From Streptomyces pseudovenezuelae (lineage in GTDB: Bacteria > Actinomycetota > Actinomycetes > Streptomycetales > Streptomycetaceae), in the NCBI RefSeq assembly GCF_029892565.1, contig NZ_JARXVH010000009.1, positions 186,001 to 250,000 on the forward strand: DNA of 64,000 nucleotides, read 5' to 3'. A program made the position numbers and the translations under genes. The notes below the pieces were generated by a model. The model did not search any database, was not told the DNA's origin, and saw nothing but the letters and a program-made list of their open reading frames with translations. Positions within the stretch are counted from its first letter, which is position 1, and each line of letters begins with the position of its first letter. Below are positions 33,787 to 42,161 of the stretch, piece by piece.

Positions 33787-35070
33787 CTACTGCTTGTTGT
33801 CCTCCTTGGCCGCCGTCGACTCCAGCCGGCTCAGGACCGTCGAGGGGTTGGCGCCGGGGGCGACCGCCTTGCCTATGTCCTTCTTGACGGCCGCGCTGAC
33901 CGTGGACCAGGAGGTCTTGCCGACCGGGTAGAGCTCGGACTGCGGCAGTTCCTGAAGGAACGGCTTGAGGTCGGTGTCCTGGTCGGCCGTGGCCATCACC
34001 TCGGAGGCGGAGTTGGTGACCGGCAGCAGGTCGTACTCGCGGGAGAAGGCGAGCACGTTCTTCTCGCTGTAGACGAAGTCGAGGAAGTCGCCGACCTGTT
34101 CGGCGTGACCGCCCTGCTTGAAGGCCGTCATCCAGTCGGCGACGCCCATGGAGTACTTGGTCTGGCCGCTCACCCCGGGCATCGGCACCATGCCGAACTT
34201 CACGCCCTTCTTCTCGGCGATCTTCATCAGCGAGGGGTGCCCGTTGAGCATGCCGACGTCACCGGAGGCGAAGGCCGAGAAGGCGGCGGCGCGGTTGAGC
34301 TTGCCGGGCGCGACGGGACCGGTCAGCCCCTTGTCGACCAGGTCGTCCTTGAGCCAGGTGAAGGTGTCGACGTTCTCGGCGGAGTCCAGCGCGTAGGTGC
34401 CGAAGCTGTCGGTGTAGCCGCCCCCGCCGCTGAGCACCCACTGCATGGTCTCGGCCTGCGCCTCCTCCGGACCGAGCGGCAGGGCGTACGGGTATTTCAC
34501 ACCCCGCTCCTTGAGCGCAGCCGCGTCGGCGGCGAGCTGGGCCCAGGTCTTCGGCGCGGTGAGACCGGCATCCTTGAAGAGGGTCTTGTTGTAGAAGAGC
34601 AGCCGCGTGGAGGCGGCGAACGGCATGCCGTACTGCACGTCCTTGACCTGCCCCGCGGTGGCGAACTGCGCGGCGAAGTCGGCCTGCGTGCGGATGGAGA
34701 GCAGATCGTCGGCCTGGTAGAGCAGACCGGCGTCCGCGTAGTCGGCGTACGCGCCGATCTGCGCCATGTCGGGGGCCTTGCCGGCGTCGACCAGTTCCTT
34801 GACCTTGCGGTCGACGTCGTTCCAGGAGTAGACGCTGACCTCGACCTGCACGCCGGAGTGCGTGTTCTCGTACTCCTTGACCAGCTGGTCCCAGTACTTC
34901 TGCGAACTGTTGGCGGTCGAGTCGCCGTAGTCCGCGGCGACGAGTCTCAGGGTGACGTCCCCGGAGTCCCCGGTCAGGCCACAACCGGCGAGTACCGCCG
35001 TCATGCCCAGCGCGGAGCCCACCGCGATCGTCCCTGTCCTGCGCCCCTGGCGCTCTTGCCGCCGCTGCAC
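33787..35070 (-). CDS. Extracellular sugar-binding lipoprotein (family 1 SBP)
   Basis: A 427-aa ABC-transporter solute-binding lipoprotein. The signal peptide ends in a lipobox, AVLAGCGLTGD (Cys about residue 30). The mature part has the family 1 pattern (LVKEYENTHSGVQVEVSVY, MPFAASTRLLFYNKTLFKDAGL, KTWAQLAADAAALKERG). No permease or ATPase gene is adjacent, so it must work with components elsewhere. It diverges from nagK across two DasR-like boxes, which suggests an aminosugar or chitin-derived ligand. GTG 35070 with GGAGCAAGG upstream. Confidence 0.88.
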   Translation of the reverse strand: MQRRQERQGRRTGTIAVGSALGMTAVLAGCGLTGDSGDVTLRLVAADYGDSTANSSQKYWDQLVKEYENTHSGVQVEVSVYSWNDVDRKVKELVDAGKAPDMAQIGAYADYADAGLLYQADDLLSIRTQADFAAQFATAGQVKDVQYGMPFAASTRLLFYNKTLFKDAGLTAPKTWAQLAADAAALKERGVKYPYALPLGPEEAQAETMQWVLSGGGGYTDSFGTYALDSAENVDTFTWLKDDLVDKGLTGPVAPGKLNRAAAFSAFASGDVGMLNGHPSLMKIAEKKGVKFGMVPMPGVSGQTKYSMGVADWMTAFKQGGHAEQVGDFLDFVYSEKNVLAFSREYDLLPVTNSASEVMATADQDTDLKPFLQELPQSELYPVGKTSWSTVSAAVKKDIGKAVAPGANPSTVLSRLESTAAKEDNKQ

Positions 35071-35117
35071 TGCCTTGCTCCAACCCTGCTGTCTCGCCGT
35101 TCAATAAATGGACCCAA

Positions 35118-35151
35118 TAGGTCTACACCACGTAAGTGGACTAGACCTCTC
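35118..35151. promoter_or_regulatory. Two DasR-like operators (dre) upstream of nagK
   Basis: ATAGGTCTACACCACG (35118-35133) and AGTGGACTAGACCTCT (35136-35151). The second matches 14 of 16 positions of the DasR consensus, the first about 11-12. Centres are 18 bp apart. The second box would overlap a -35 for nagK if CACACT (35166-35171) is the -10. DasR control of nagKA is established in S. coelicolor, to my knowledge. Confidence 0.8.
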
Positions 35152-35178
35152 GCGGGTCGGGGCGTCACACTGTCCCCC

Positions 35179-36120
35179 GTGAGACATGTCATCGCCCTCG
35201 ACGTGGGCGGCACCGGGATGAAGGCCGCCTTGGTCGGCGCGGACGGCGCACTGCTCCACCGGGCCCGCCGGGCGACCGGGCGCGAGCGCGGTCCCGACGC
35301 GGTCGTCGAGGGCATCCTCGACTTCGCCGCCGAACTGCGCGCGTACGGCGCCGAACACCTCGGCGAGCCCGCCGCCGCCGGTCTCGCCGTCCCCGGCATA
35401 GTCGACGAGCCGGGCGGCATCGCCGCCTACTCCGCCAACCTCGGCTGGCGGGACGTACCCCTGCGCGACCTGCTGGCCGCACGGCTCGGCGGCGTCCCGG
35501 TCGCCCTCGGCCACGACGTGCGCACCGGCGGACTCGCCGAGGGCCGGATCGGCGCCGGCCAGGGCGCCGACCGCTTCCTCTTCGTCCCCCTCGGCACCGG
35601 CATCGCGGGCGCCATCGGCATCGCGGGCCGGGTCGAGGCGGGCGCCCACGGCTTCGCCGGCGAGATCGGCCACATCGTCGTCCGCCCCGGCGGCACCCCC
35701 TGCCCCTGCGGCCAGATCGGCTGCCTGGAGCGGTACGCGTCCGCGGCGGCGGTCAGCGAGGCATGGGCAGCGGCCACGGGGAACCCCGACGCGGACGCGG
35801 CCGACTGCGCGAAGGCCGTAGAGGCCGGGGACTCGAACGCCGTACGGGTCTGGCAGGACGCCATCGACGCCCTGGCCGACGGCCTCGTCACCGCTCTCAC
35901 CCTGCTGGATCCGCGCACGCTGATCATCGGTGGCGGCCTGGCGGAGGCGGGGGAAACGTTGTTCACACCGTTGCGGGACGCCGTCCGGCAACGGGTCACC
36001 TTCCAGAAACTGCCGTCCATCGTCCCGGCGGCCCTGGGCGACACAGCGGGATGCCTGGGTGCGGGCCTGCTGGCCTGGGATCTCCTGGACTCATCCGACC
36101 GTACGGAGGTAACCGCCTGA
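35179..36120 (+). CDS. nagK: N-acetylglucosamine kinase, ROK family (NagK)
   Basis: A 313-aa sugar kinase. Seen: VIALDVGGTGMKAALVG (phosphate 1), LAVPGIVDEPGG, GHDVRTGGLAEG, FVPLGTGIAGAI (phosphate 2), HGFAGEIGHIVV and the ROK zinc motif CPCGQIGCLERYASA near 176-190. Family alone could mean glucokinase; the choice of GlcNAc rests on coupling to nagA and on the DasR boxes. The GTG at 35179 has no Shine-Dalgarno, and CACACT ends 7 nt upstream. The stop overlaps the ATG of nagA (TGATG). Confidence 0.88.
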   Translation: MRHVIALDVGGTGMKAALVGADGALLHRARRATGRERGPDAVVEGILDFAAELRAYGAEHLGEPAAAGLAVPGIVDEPGGIAAYSANLGWRDVPLRDLLAARLGGVPVALGHDVRTGGLAEGRIGAGQGADRFLFVPLGTGIAGAIGIAGRVEAGAHGFAGEIGHIVVRPGGTPCPCGQIGCLERYASAAAVSEAWAAATGNPDADAADCAKAVEAGDSNAVRVWQDAIDALADGLVTALTLLDPRTLIIGGGLAEAGETLFTPLRDAVRQRVTFQKLPSIVPAALGDTAGCLGAGLLAWDLLDSSDRTEVTA

Positions 36121-37331
36121 TGGACAACGTCCCAGGGGCGCGGGGAACTGCGCGATCAGCCACCCTCGACGCGAGGCCCGCATCCGGCCGCGCGCCCCAC
36201 ATCCTGTCCGGCGCCGACGTGGTCCTCCCCACCGGAACGGTCAAAGCCGGCCGCGTAATCATCGACGGCCCCCGAATCGCCGGCAGCGCACCGGAGAACG
36301 CCCAGGTCACCGACGTATCCGGCCACTGGCTAGTACCCGGCTTCGTCGACATCCACAACCACGGCGGCGGCGGAGCCTCCTTCACCTCCGGCACGATCGA
36401 GGACGTCCTCAAGGGCATCCACACCCACCGCCTGCACGGCACGACGACCCTGGTCGCCTCGACCGTCACAGGCGACATGGACTTCCTGGCCCAACGCGCG
36501 GGCCTCCTCTCGGAGTTGGCCGAGCAGGGCGACCTCGCCGGGATCCACTTCGAGGGCCCGTTCATCTCGCCGTGCCGCAAGGGCGCCCACTCCGAGGCAC
36601 TCCTGCGCGACCCGGACCCGGCGGACGTGCGCAAGCTGGTCGACGCGGCGCGCGGCCAGGCGAGGATGGTCACCCTCGCCACCGAACTGCCCGGCGGCCT
36701 CGACTCCGTACGCCTGCTCGCCGAACACGGCGTCATCGCGGCGATCGGCCACACGGACGCGACGTACGAGCAGACGGTCGAGGCGATCGACGCGGGCGCG
36801 ACCGTGGCCACGCACCTGTTCAACGCGATGCCGCCGCTCGGCCACCGCGACCCCGGTCCGATCGTCGCCCTGCTCGAAGACCCCCGGATCACCGTCGAGT
36901 TGATCAACGACGGTACGCATCTCCACCCGGCCTCCCTGGAGTTGGCGTTCCATCACGCGGGCGCGGGCCGGGTCGCGTTCATCACGGACGCGATGGACGC
37001 GGCGGGCTTCGGCGACGGGCGTTACATGCTCGGCCCGTTGGAGGTCGAGGTCAGTGAGGGTGTGGCGCGGCTGGTGGAGGGCGGTTCGATCGCGGGGTCG
37101 ACGCTGACGCTGGACCGCGCGTTCAAGCGGGCGGTGACGATCGACAAGCTCCCCGTCGAGGACGCGGTCGCCGCGCTCTCGGCCAACCCGGCCCGGCTGC
37201 TGGGGGCTTACGGCGAGATCGGCTCCCTGGAACCCGGCAAGTACGCCGACCTGGTCCTTCTCGACCATCATTTCGACCTCAAGGGCGTCATGCGGCGCGG
37301 CGAATGGGTGGTCGATCCCCAACTGGGTTGA
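36120..37331 (+). CDS. nagA: N-acetylglucosamine-6-phosphate deacetylase NagA
   Basis: A 403-aa amidohydrolase that deacetylates GlcNAc-6-phosphate. Seen: PGFVDIHNHGGGGASF (metal His pair near 77-79), GIHFEGPFIS (metal Glu), AIGHTDATYEQT and THLFNAMPPLGHRDPG (His ligands), FITDAMDAAGFGDG (catalytic Asp) and SIAGSTLTLDRA. The ATG overlaps the nagK stop. Residues 1-25 come from a dispersed Streptomyces repeat (36134-36162) and do not look like part of the enzyme fold. With MurQ and NagK it funnels wall aminosugars to glucosamine 6-phosphate. Confidence 0.95.
   Translation: MDNVPGARGTARSATLDARPASGRAPHILSGADVVLPTGTVKAGRVIIDGPRIAGSAPENAQVTDVSGHWLVPGFVDIHNHGGGGASFTSGTIEDVLKGIHTHRLHGTTTLVASTVTGDMDFLAQRAGLLSELAEQGDLAGIHFEGPFISPCRKGAHSEALLRDPDPADVRKLVDAARGQARMVTLATELPGGLDSVRLLAEHGVIAAIGHTDATYEQTVEAIDAGATVATHLFNAMPPLGHRDPGPIVALLEDPRITVELINDGTHLHPASLELAFHHAGAGRVAFITDAMDAAGFGDGRYMLGPLEVEVSEGVARLVEGGSIAGSTLTLDRAFKRAVTIDKLPVEDAVAALSANPARLLGAYGEIGSLEPGKYADLVLLDHHFDLKGVMRRGEWVVDPQLG
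36134..36162 (+). repeat. Interspersed GGGGCGCGGGGAA repeat inside the nagA reading frame
   Basis: AGGGGCGCGGGGAACTGCGC followed by GATCAGCCA, the same dispersed repeat as at 17040-17070 in opposite orientation. Here it lies in frame just after the nagA start codon and encodes the region around GARGTARSAT. Confidence 0.75.
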
Positions 37332-37418
37332 TCTGTCCTGCTGTTGAGGTGGCGGCCGTCCTGGAACACTGGGGCGGCCGCTGTCCATGTGCGCCTTCTC
37401 CGGGGGAGGTCGGCCCAG

Positions 37419-38348
37419 GTGATCCTCACGGTCACGCTGAACACCGCTCTCGACATCACCTATCGCGTACGGGGTCTGCGCCCGCACGCCTCCCACCGGG
37501 TCACCGAGGTGATCGAACGGCCGGGCGGCAAGGGCCTGAACGTGGCCCGCGTGCTCGCGGCCCTGGGCCACGAGGTGACGGTCACCGGCTTCGCGGGCGG
37601 CGCCACCGGACGGGTCGTACAGGAGCAACTCACCGCCACCGCGGGGGTCGTGGTCGCGCTGCTGCCGGTGGCCGGAGCGACCCGGCGCACGATCGCCGTC
37701 GTGGACCAGACCAGCGGCGACACGACCCAGCTCAACGAGCCCGGCCCGACGGTCACTTCGGCCGAGTGGTCCGCCTTCCAGGAGGCCTACGAGGATCTGC
37801 TGCGCGGGGTCTCGGCGGTGGCGCTGTGCGGGAGTCTGCCGCCGGGGGTGCCGGTGGGGGCGTACGCCGGGCTGGTGCGGACGGCGAGGGCGGCCGGGGT
37901 ACCGGTGCTGCTCGACACCAGCGGGGAGCCGCTGCGCCGCGGGGTCGCCGCCCGCCCCGACATCGTCAAGCCGAACGCCGAGGAACTGGCCGAACTCACC
38001 GGCTCCCACGAGCCGTTGCGGGCCACGCAGGACGCCCGCAGGCGCGGCGCCCGGGCCGTGGTGGCCTCACTGGGCGCGCAGGGCCTGCTGGCGGTCGCTC
38101 CGGAGGGCCGCTGGCGCGCCACCCCACCCGCCCGGGTGCACGGCAACCCGACCGGCGCCGGCGACTCGGCGGTCGCGGGCCTGCTCTCGGGCCTGGTCGA
38201 ACAACTCCCATGGCCGGACCGCCTGTCCCGCGCGATCGCCCTGTCGTCGGCGACCGTACTGGCGCCGGTGGCGGGCGAGTTCGACCGGGGGGCGTACGAG
38301 GAGTTGCTGGGGCGGGTGGCGGTTACGAAAGAGGCCTGCGTGGCATGA
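37419..38348 (+). CDS. PfkB-family sugar kinase (1-phosphofructokinase/tagatose-6-P kinase type)
   Basis: A 309-aa kinase. Seen: LTVTLNTALDITYRV, RPGGKGLNVARVLAALG (substrate site), ALCGSLPPGVPVGAYAGL, DIVKPNAEELAELTG and NPTGAGDSAVAGLLSG (anion hole and catalytic Asp). The FruK/LacC subgroup normally acts on fructose-1-phosphate or tagatose-6-phosphate. GTG 37419 with GGGGGAGG upstream. It follows nagA by 87 bp in the same direction and may share its transcript; the link to aminosugars is contextual only. Confidence 0.85.
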   Translation: MILTVTLNTALDITYRVRGLRPHASHRVTEVIERPGGKGLNVARVLAALGHEVTVTGFAGGATGRVVQEQLTATAGVVVALLPVAGATRRTIAVVDQTSGDTTQLNEPGPTVTSAEWSAFQEAYEDLLRGVSAVALCGSLPPGVPVGAYAGLVRTARAAGVPVLLDTSGEPLRRGVAARPDIVKPNAEELAELTGSHEPLRATQDARRRGARAVVASLGAQGLLAVAPEGRWRATPPARVHGNPTGAGDSAVAGLLSGLVEQLPWPDRLSRAIALSSATVLAPVAGEFDRGAYEELLGRVAVTKEACVA

Positions 38349-38393
38349 CCGCCCGCTTCTTTCCGCTCTTTTCCGCAACCCCTGTACACGCTG

Positions 38394-39344
38394 CTACTGG
38401 TCGACGTTCTCCGTCACGGAGAACTGGTCGAGCAGGGCGTTGCACTTGTTGCCCTGCTGGCAGGAGAGCTGAATCGTGTTGGTGCCCTTGTTCAGGGAGA
38501 CCTGGGCCCAGGTGGTCTGCCAGTTCTTCTCGAAGTCCTTGCCAACTCCGCCGAAGTTCTTCATGTTCAGCGGCCGGTCGCTGGCCTTGCCGTTGACCGT
38601 CAGCGTCCCGTCGGCATCTTCGTCGGCGATGCTGTAGCGGACGTAGACCCGGTAGGTGCCGGACTTCTCGATGCCGTTGACCGTCCAGGTGACCGAGGCG
38701 CCGACCTGGTTGAAGCCCTGTACGTAGACGCCGCCGTCGGACTCGGCGCCCTTCACGTCGGACGCGGTGCTCGTGCCGCCGTCCAGGCGCATCGTCTTCA
38801 CGTCGCTCTTCGGAAGGTCGGCCGCCGCTGCCGACGAGGTCGACGCGCTCGGCTCCGAGCTCTGGGACGTGGACGGATTCGCCGACGCGTCACCCCCCGC
38901 CTTGTCGTCCGAGGAGTTGCCGTTCATCATCGCGATGCCGATGCCGATGACGACCGCGGCGACCACCGCGATCGCGCCGATCAGCAGGCCCTTGGTGTTG
39001 GGCCCGCGACCCCGGCCACCGCCGCCGCCGTCGCTGCGGAAGGACTGCTGCTGGGTGCTGGGGGCGCCGCCCGGGAAGGTCTCCGGCGCCGCGTAGTGCG
39101 AGTTCGGCTGGTTGTAGGTGCCCGGCTGCTGCGGGACCTGGGCGTACGGAGCGGTCGCGGCGGCCGGGGCCTGCTGCTGGCCGTACTGCCGCTGACCGAC
39201 GGCCCGCTGGCGGTTGACCGAGTTCGGGTAGCCGTAGCCACCACCGGACGGCGGTTGGGCCCCCTTGGCCTGTCCGTCGGCGTAGAGGTAGCCGAACGGG
39301 TCGTCGTCCTCGGGCGTACTGGCGCCGTTGTTGCCGGACGTCAT
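38394..39344 (-). CDS. Membrane-anchored protein with C-terminal carbohydrate-binding-like domain
   Basis: A 316-aa protein. Residues 1-115 are cytoplasmic, rich in Gly/Gln/Pro/Tyr (GYGYPNSVNRQRAVGQRQYG). One transmembrane helix follows (LLIGAIAVVAAVVIGIGIAM, about 120-139), then a Ser/Ala-rich linker and an extracellular domain from about 180 (VYVQGFNQVGASVTWTVNG, GTYRVYVRYSIADEDADGTL, NTIQLSCQQGNKCNALLDQF). The last part resembles a CBM35-type beta-sandwich with one disulfide. It may sense or bind wall or environmental glycans. ATG 39344 with GAGGAG upstream. Confidence 0.8.
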   Translation of the reverse strand: MTSGNNGASTPEDDDPFGYLYADGQAKGAQPPSGGGYGYPNSVNRQRAVGQRQYGQQQAPAAATAPYAQVPQQPGTYNQPNSHYAAPETFPGGAPSTQQQSFRSDGGGGGRGRGPNTKGLLIGAIAVVAAVVIGIGIAMMNGNSSDDKAGGDASANPSTSQSSEPSASTSSAAAADLPKSDVKTMRLDGGTSTASDVKGAESDGGVYVQGFNQVGASVTWTVNGIEKSGTYRVYVRYSIADEDADGTLTVNGKASDRPLNMKNFGGVGKDFEKNWQTTWAQVSLNKGTNTIQLSCQQGNKCNALLDQFSVTENVDQ

Positions 39345-39476
39345 CCCTAGGTACTCCTCAGCGGTGCGGGTCGGATGCGATACGTGTAGTCAGAATGGCG
39401 AGCCTACCCGCTCCAGATGGCCCAAACGGGTGACTCGGATCGCATCGCCTCGCGGACCTGGCCCCTGACCTGGAGA

Positions 39477-41168
39477 TCATCCCGCCCGTCTGTGCTGTTT
39501 GGGACGAGATCGTTTCTCTACGTACATCCGCTCGTCAGCGGACTTCAACACCTCGTCCGCGGTCATGCCGCAGTGCGCCCACCCGATGCCGAAGCTGGCA
39601 CCCACGCGCATGGCGCGGCCGTCGACGCGGATGGGCTGGATGATCTCGTTGCGCAGCCGTACGGCCAGGTCCTGGGCGTCGGCGCGGCCGAGGCCGTCGG
39701 CCAGGACGACGAACTCGTCGCCGCCGAGCCGGGCCACGGTGTCGCCGTCGCGCACGCCCCGGGACAGCCGCCGGGCGACCTCGATGAGAACCGCGTCACC
39801 CGAGTTGTGCCCGAACCGGTCGTTGATCGACTTGAAGCCGTCGAGGTCGCAGAAGAGGACCGCGAGTCCCTTGCTGCCGTCGTCCCGATCGCCCTCGCCC
39901 TCGGGGGCGACGGTGTGCACGTGGTGGTCGAAACCGTCGAAACCGTCCAGTGCGGCGGACCCGCCGATGACCTCAAGGCCGCCGCCGGGCCGGTAGTCGA
40001 AGCCGTGCCCGTTGGCGTCGTAGGCCGGATGACCGTAGGCCGCGTCCAGGGTCTCCAGGGCGCCGGGTGTGGTGGCGCGCTGACAGAGGCGGCTGGAGAG
40101 GCGGGAGCGCAGCTCGGCCGAGTTCGGCAGGCCGGTGAGGGAGTCGTGGGAGGCGCGGTGGGCGAGCTGCAGCTCGCGGCGCTTGCGCTCCTCTATCTCC
40201 TCAACGTGGGTGAGCAGGAAGCGCGGGCCGTCGGCGGCGTCCGCGACGACCGAGTTGCGGAGGCTGGCCCAGACATAGGTGCCGTCACGGCGGCCGAGTC
40301 TCAGCTCGGCGCGACCGCCCTCGGCGGAGGTCCTCAGGAGCGTGCCGATGTCCTCGGGGTGGACCAGGTCGGAGAAGGCGTAGCGGCGCATCGCGGAGGC
40401 GGGGCGGCCCAGCAGGCGGCACAGGGCGTCGTTGGTGCGGAGGATCCGGCCGTGCTGGTCGCCGCCCATCTCGGCGATGGCCATGCCCGAGGGGGCGTAC
40501 TCGAAGGCCTGCCGGAAGCTCTCCTCGCTGGCCCGCAGCGCCTGCTGCTCCCTTTCGAGCCTGACCAGCGCGCGCTGCATGTTGGCCCGCAGACGCGCGT
40601 TACTGATCGCTATCGCGGCCTGGAACGCGTACATCTGGAGCGCTTCGCGACCCCAGGCGCCCGGCCGGCGGCCGTTGCGCGGCCGGTCCACGGAGAGCAC
40701 GCCGATCAGTTCGCCGCACGCGCCCCCGGGCACGCCCGGCGTGAACAGGGGCGCGAAGAGCCGGTCGGAGGGGTGCCACTCGTCCTCGAAGCGGGGCGCG
40801 GGCCCGTCCGTGTACCACTGCGGTACGTCGTCGTCGTCGAGGATCCAGCCCTCGGTGTGCGGGATGAAGACCAGGTCGCCCCAGTGCTCACCCATGCCCA
40901 GCCGGCGCTCCCAGGAGTCGCGCGAGCCGACCCGGCCGGTGATCAGCGCCTCGGCCGCGGGGTTGCCCGCGAAAGCGGCGACCACGAGGTCGCCGTCGGG
41001 GCGGACCAGGTTGACGCACGCCAGCTCGTAGCCGAGGCCGTTCACGACTCCGTCGGCCACGGTCTGCAGGGTGTCCGCCAGGCTGCGCGCGGTGTTCATG
41101 TCGGCCATGACCTGGTGAAGTTGTCGCAGGGACGCAAGGCGGACGTAGGGTTCCGACTCGGTTTCCAT
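39477..41168 (-). CDS. cdgB: Diguanylate cyclase CdgB-like (GAF-PAS-GGDEF)
   Basis: A 563-aa c-di-GMP synthase. Order: GAF domain (about 10-175, TLQTVADGVVNGLGYELAC), a short coiled coil (RANMQRALVRLEREQQALR), a PAS domain (about 195-305, FRQAFEYAPSGMAIAEMGG), then GGDEF (SHDSLTGLPNSAELRSRL, an insertion, VLFCDLDGFKSINDRFG, VARLGGDEFVVLAD). The active-site GGDEF is intact and no EAL domain follows. CdgB controls development in Streptomyces and is a BldD target. I choose ATG 41168 because GGAGGG lies 6 nt upstream; ATG 41213 is an alternative. The insertion of about 75 residues between helix 1 and the DLDGF strand is unusual. Confidence 0.9.
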   Translation of the reverse strand: METESEPYVRLASLRQLHQVMADMNTARSLADTLQTVADGVVNGLGYELACVNLVRPDGDLVVAAFAGNPAAEALITGRVGSRDSWERRLGMGEHWGDLVFIPHTEGWILDDDDVPQWYTDGPAPRFEDEWHPSDRLFAPLFTPGVPGGACGELIGVLSVDRPRNGRRPGAWGREALQMYAFQAAIAISNARLRANMQRALVRLEREQQALRASEESFRQAFEYAPSGMAIAEMGGDQHGRILRTNDALCRLLGRPASAMRRYAFSDLVHPEDIGTLLRTSAEGGRAELRLGRRDGTYVWASLRNSVVADAADGPRFLLTHVEEIEERKRRELQLAHRASHDSLTGLPNSAELRSRLSSRLCQRATTPGALETLDAAYGHPAYDANGHGFDYRPGGGLEVIGGSAALDGFDGFDHHVHTVAPEGEGDRDDGSKGLAVLFCDLDGFKSINDRFGHNSGDAVLIEVARRLSRGVRDGDTVARLGGDEFVVLADGLGRADAQDLAVRLRNEIIQPIRVDGRAMRVGASFGIGWAHCGMTADEVLKSADERMYVEKRSRPKQHRRAG

Positions 41169-41495
41169 GATCGCCCTCCCCCCGAGTCCTCGCAGCGAAT
41201 CAAGGGTGCTCATCGGCGTATCGGTCTGGCAGCTTTCCCCGCCACTGAATCACAGCGCGCTGCCCACTCGGTACACAGGGTCAACAATTAATACCCCTTG
41301 TGACTCAAGTCACAGCTAAACATGAACAATTGAGTGGGGTTTCTGCGTTTTCCCTGTGCGTTCGCTGAACGCAATGTTTGTACGTATGTGAAGGTCCCTG
41401 TCACTCATCCGTCGCCGGTGCGACATTGGTCCTAGGACCCGTCTCGGACCGAGGCCCGATGTGCCGCGCGCAGGGAGGACATTAGCGTTTCGTAC
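41169..41495. other. Divergent region between cdgB and the flavin reductase
   Basis: 327 bp, locally AT-richer than its surroundings near 41280-41340. It holds the palindrome at 41300-41313 and, at its right end, the leaderless promoter of the flavin reductase (TAGCGT 41483-41488). No gene is supported. Confidence 0.6.
41300..41313. promoter_or_regulatory. GTGACT-N2-AGTCAC palindrome upstream of cdgB
   Basis: GTGACTCAAGTCAC has perfect 6-bp arms. It resembles the TNAC...GTNA half sites of BldD operators but with a 4-bp rather than 5-bp spacing, so BldD binding is only a possibility. It lies about 130 bp upstream of the preferred cdgB start. Confidence 0.45.
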
Positions 41496-42080
41496 GTGCC
41501 GAACACTCCCCCTGCCACGTCCCCGCCCGTCCCCCTGCCCGCCGCCCGGCATCCTGAGGGCGTGAGCAATGACGAGTTCCGCGCCGCCATGTCCCGGCTG
41601 ACCGCGGGCGTGGTGCTGGTGACCGCACAGGAGCCTTCGCTGGACCCCGACGACCCGTCGGCGCCGCCGGGCGAGGACGTCGGCATGACGGCCACCGCGT
41701 TCCTGTCGGTGTCCCTGGAGCCGCCCCTGGTCCTGGTGAGCGTGCGCGAGGGCTCCCGCATGGACGACCTGCTCGCCGAGCAGGACCTGTGGGCGGTCTC
41801 GGTCCTCTCCGAGAGCCAGCGCCATATCGCCGGCCGGTTCGCCATGAAGGGCCGCATCAGCGACCGCCTGCTCTTCGAGGACATCCCCTACACCCGCGGC
41901 AAGGCCACCGACGCCCCCTTGGTGGGCGGCGCCCTGGCCACCTTGGAGTGCCGGACGGAACAGCGGATCACGTCCGGCGACCACACCCTGGTGATCGGCC
42001 GCGTCCTGACGGCGTCCGTACCGAGCGCGGACGGGGGCCCGCTGGCCTACTTCCGGGGGCGATACCGGCAGTTGGGGTGA
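41496..42080 (+). CDS. Flavin reductase-like FMN-binding protein
   Basis: A 194-aa protein of the HpaC/DIM6-NTAB split-barrel family: FRAAMSRLTAGVVLVTAQEP, GMTATAFLSVSLEPPLVLVSV (FMN-binding strand), LLAEQDLWAVSVLSESQ, LATLECRTEQRITSGDHTLV. It would reduce or bind FMN for a partner monooxygenase. TAGCGT ends 7 nt before GTG 41496; a GTG at 41562 is an alternative start. Confidence 0.87.
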   Translation: MPNTPPATSPPVPLPAARHPEGVSNDEFRAAMSRLTAGVVLVTAQEPSLDPDDPSAPPGEDVGMTATAFLSVSLEPPLVLVSVREGSRMDDLLAEQDLWAVSVLSESQRHIAGRFAMKGRISDRLLFEDIPYTRGKATDAPLVGGALATLECRTEQRITSGDHTLVIGRVLTASVPSADGGPLAYFRGRYRQLG

Positions 42081-42161
42081 GCGGCGCAGGCTTGTTCCGC
42101 AGCCGGGGTGAGCACGTAAATTCCATGGCACGCGCGCGTGGGGCCCGCCTAGGGTGCGCGC

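Noticed and set aside
34105..35178. An upstream extension of nagK by about 358 codons
   Set aside because: It is antisense to the sugar-binding lipoprotein; the ROK fold begins at the GTG at 35179.
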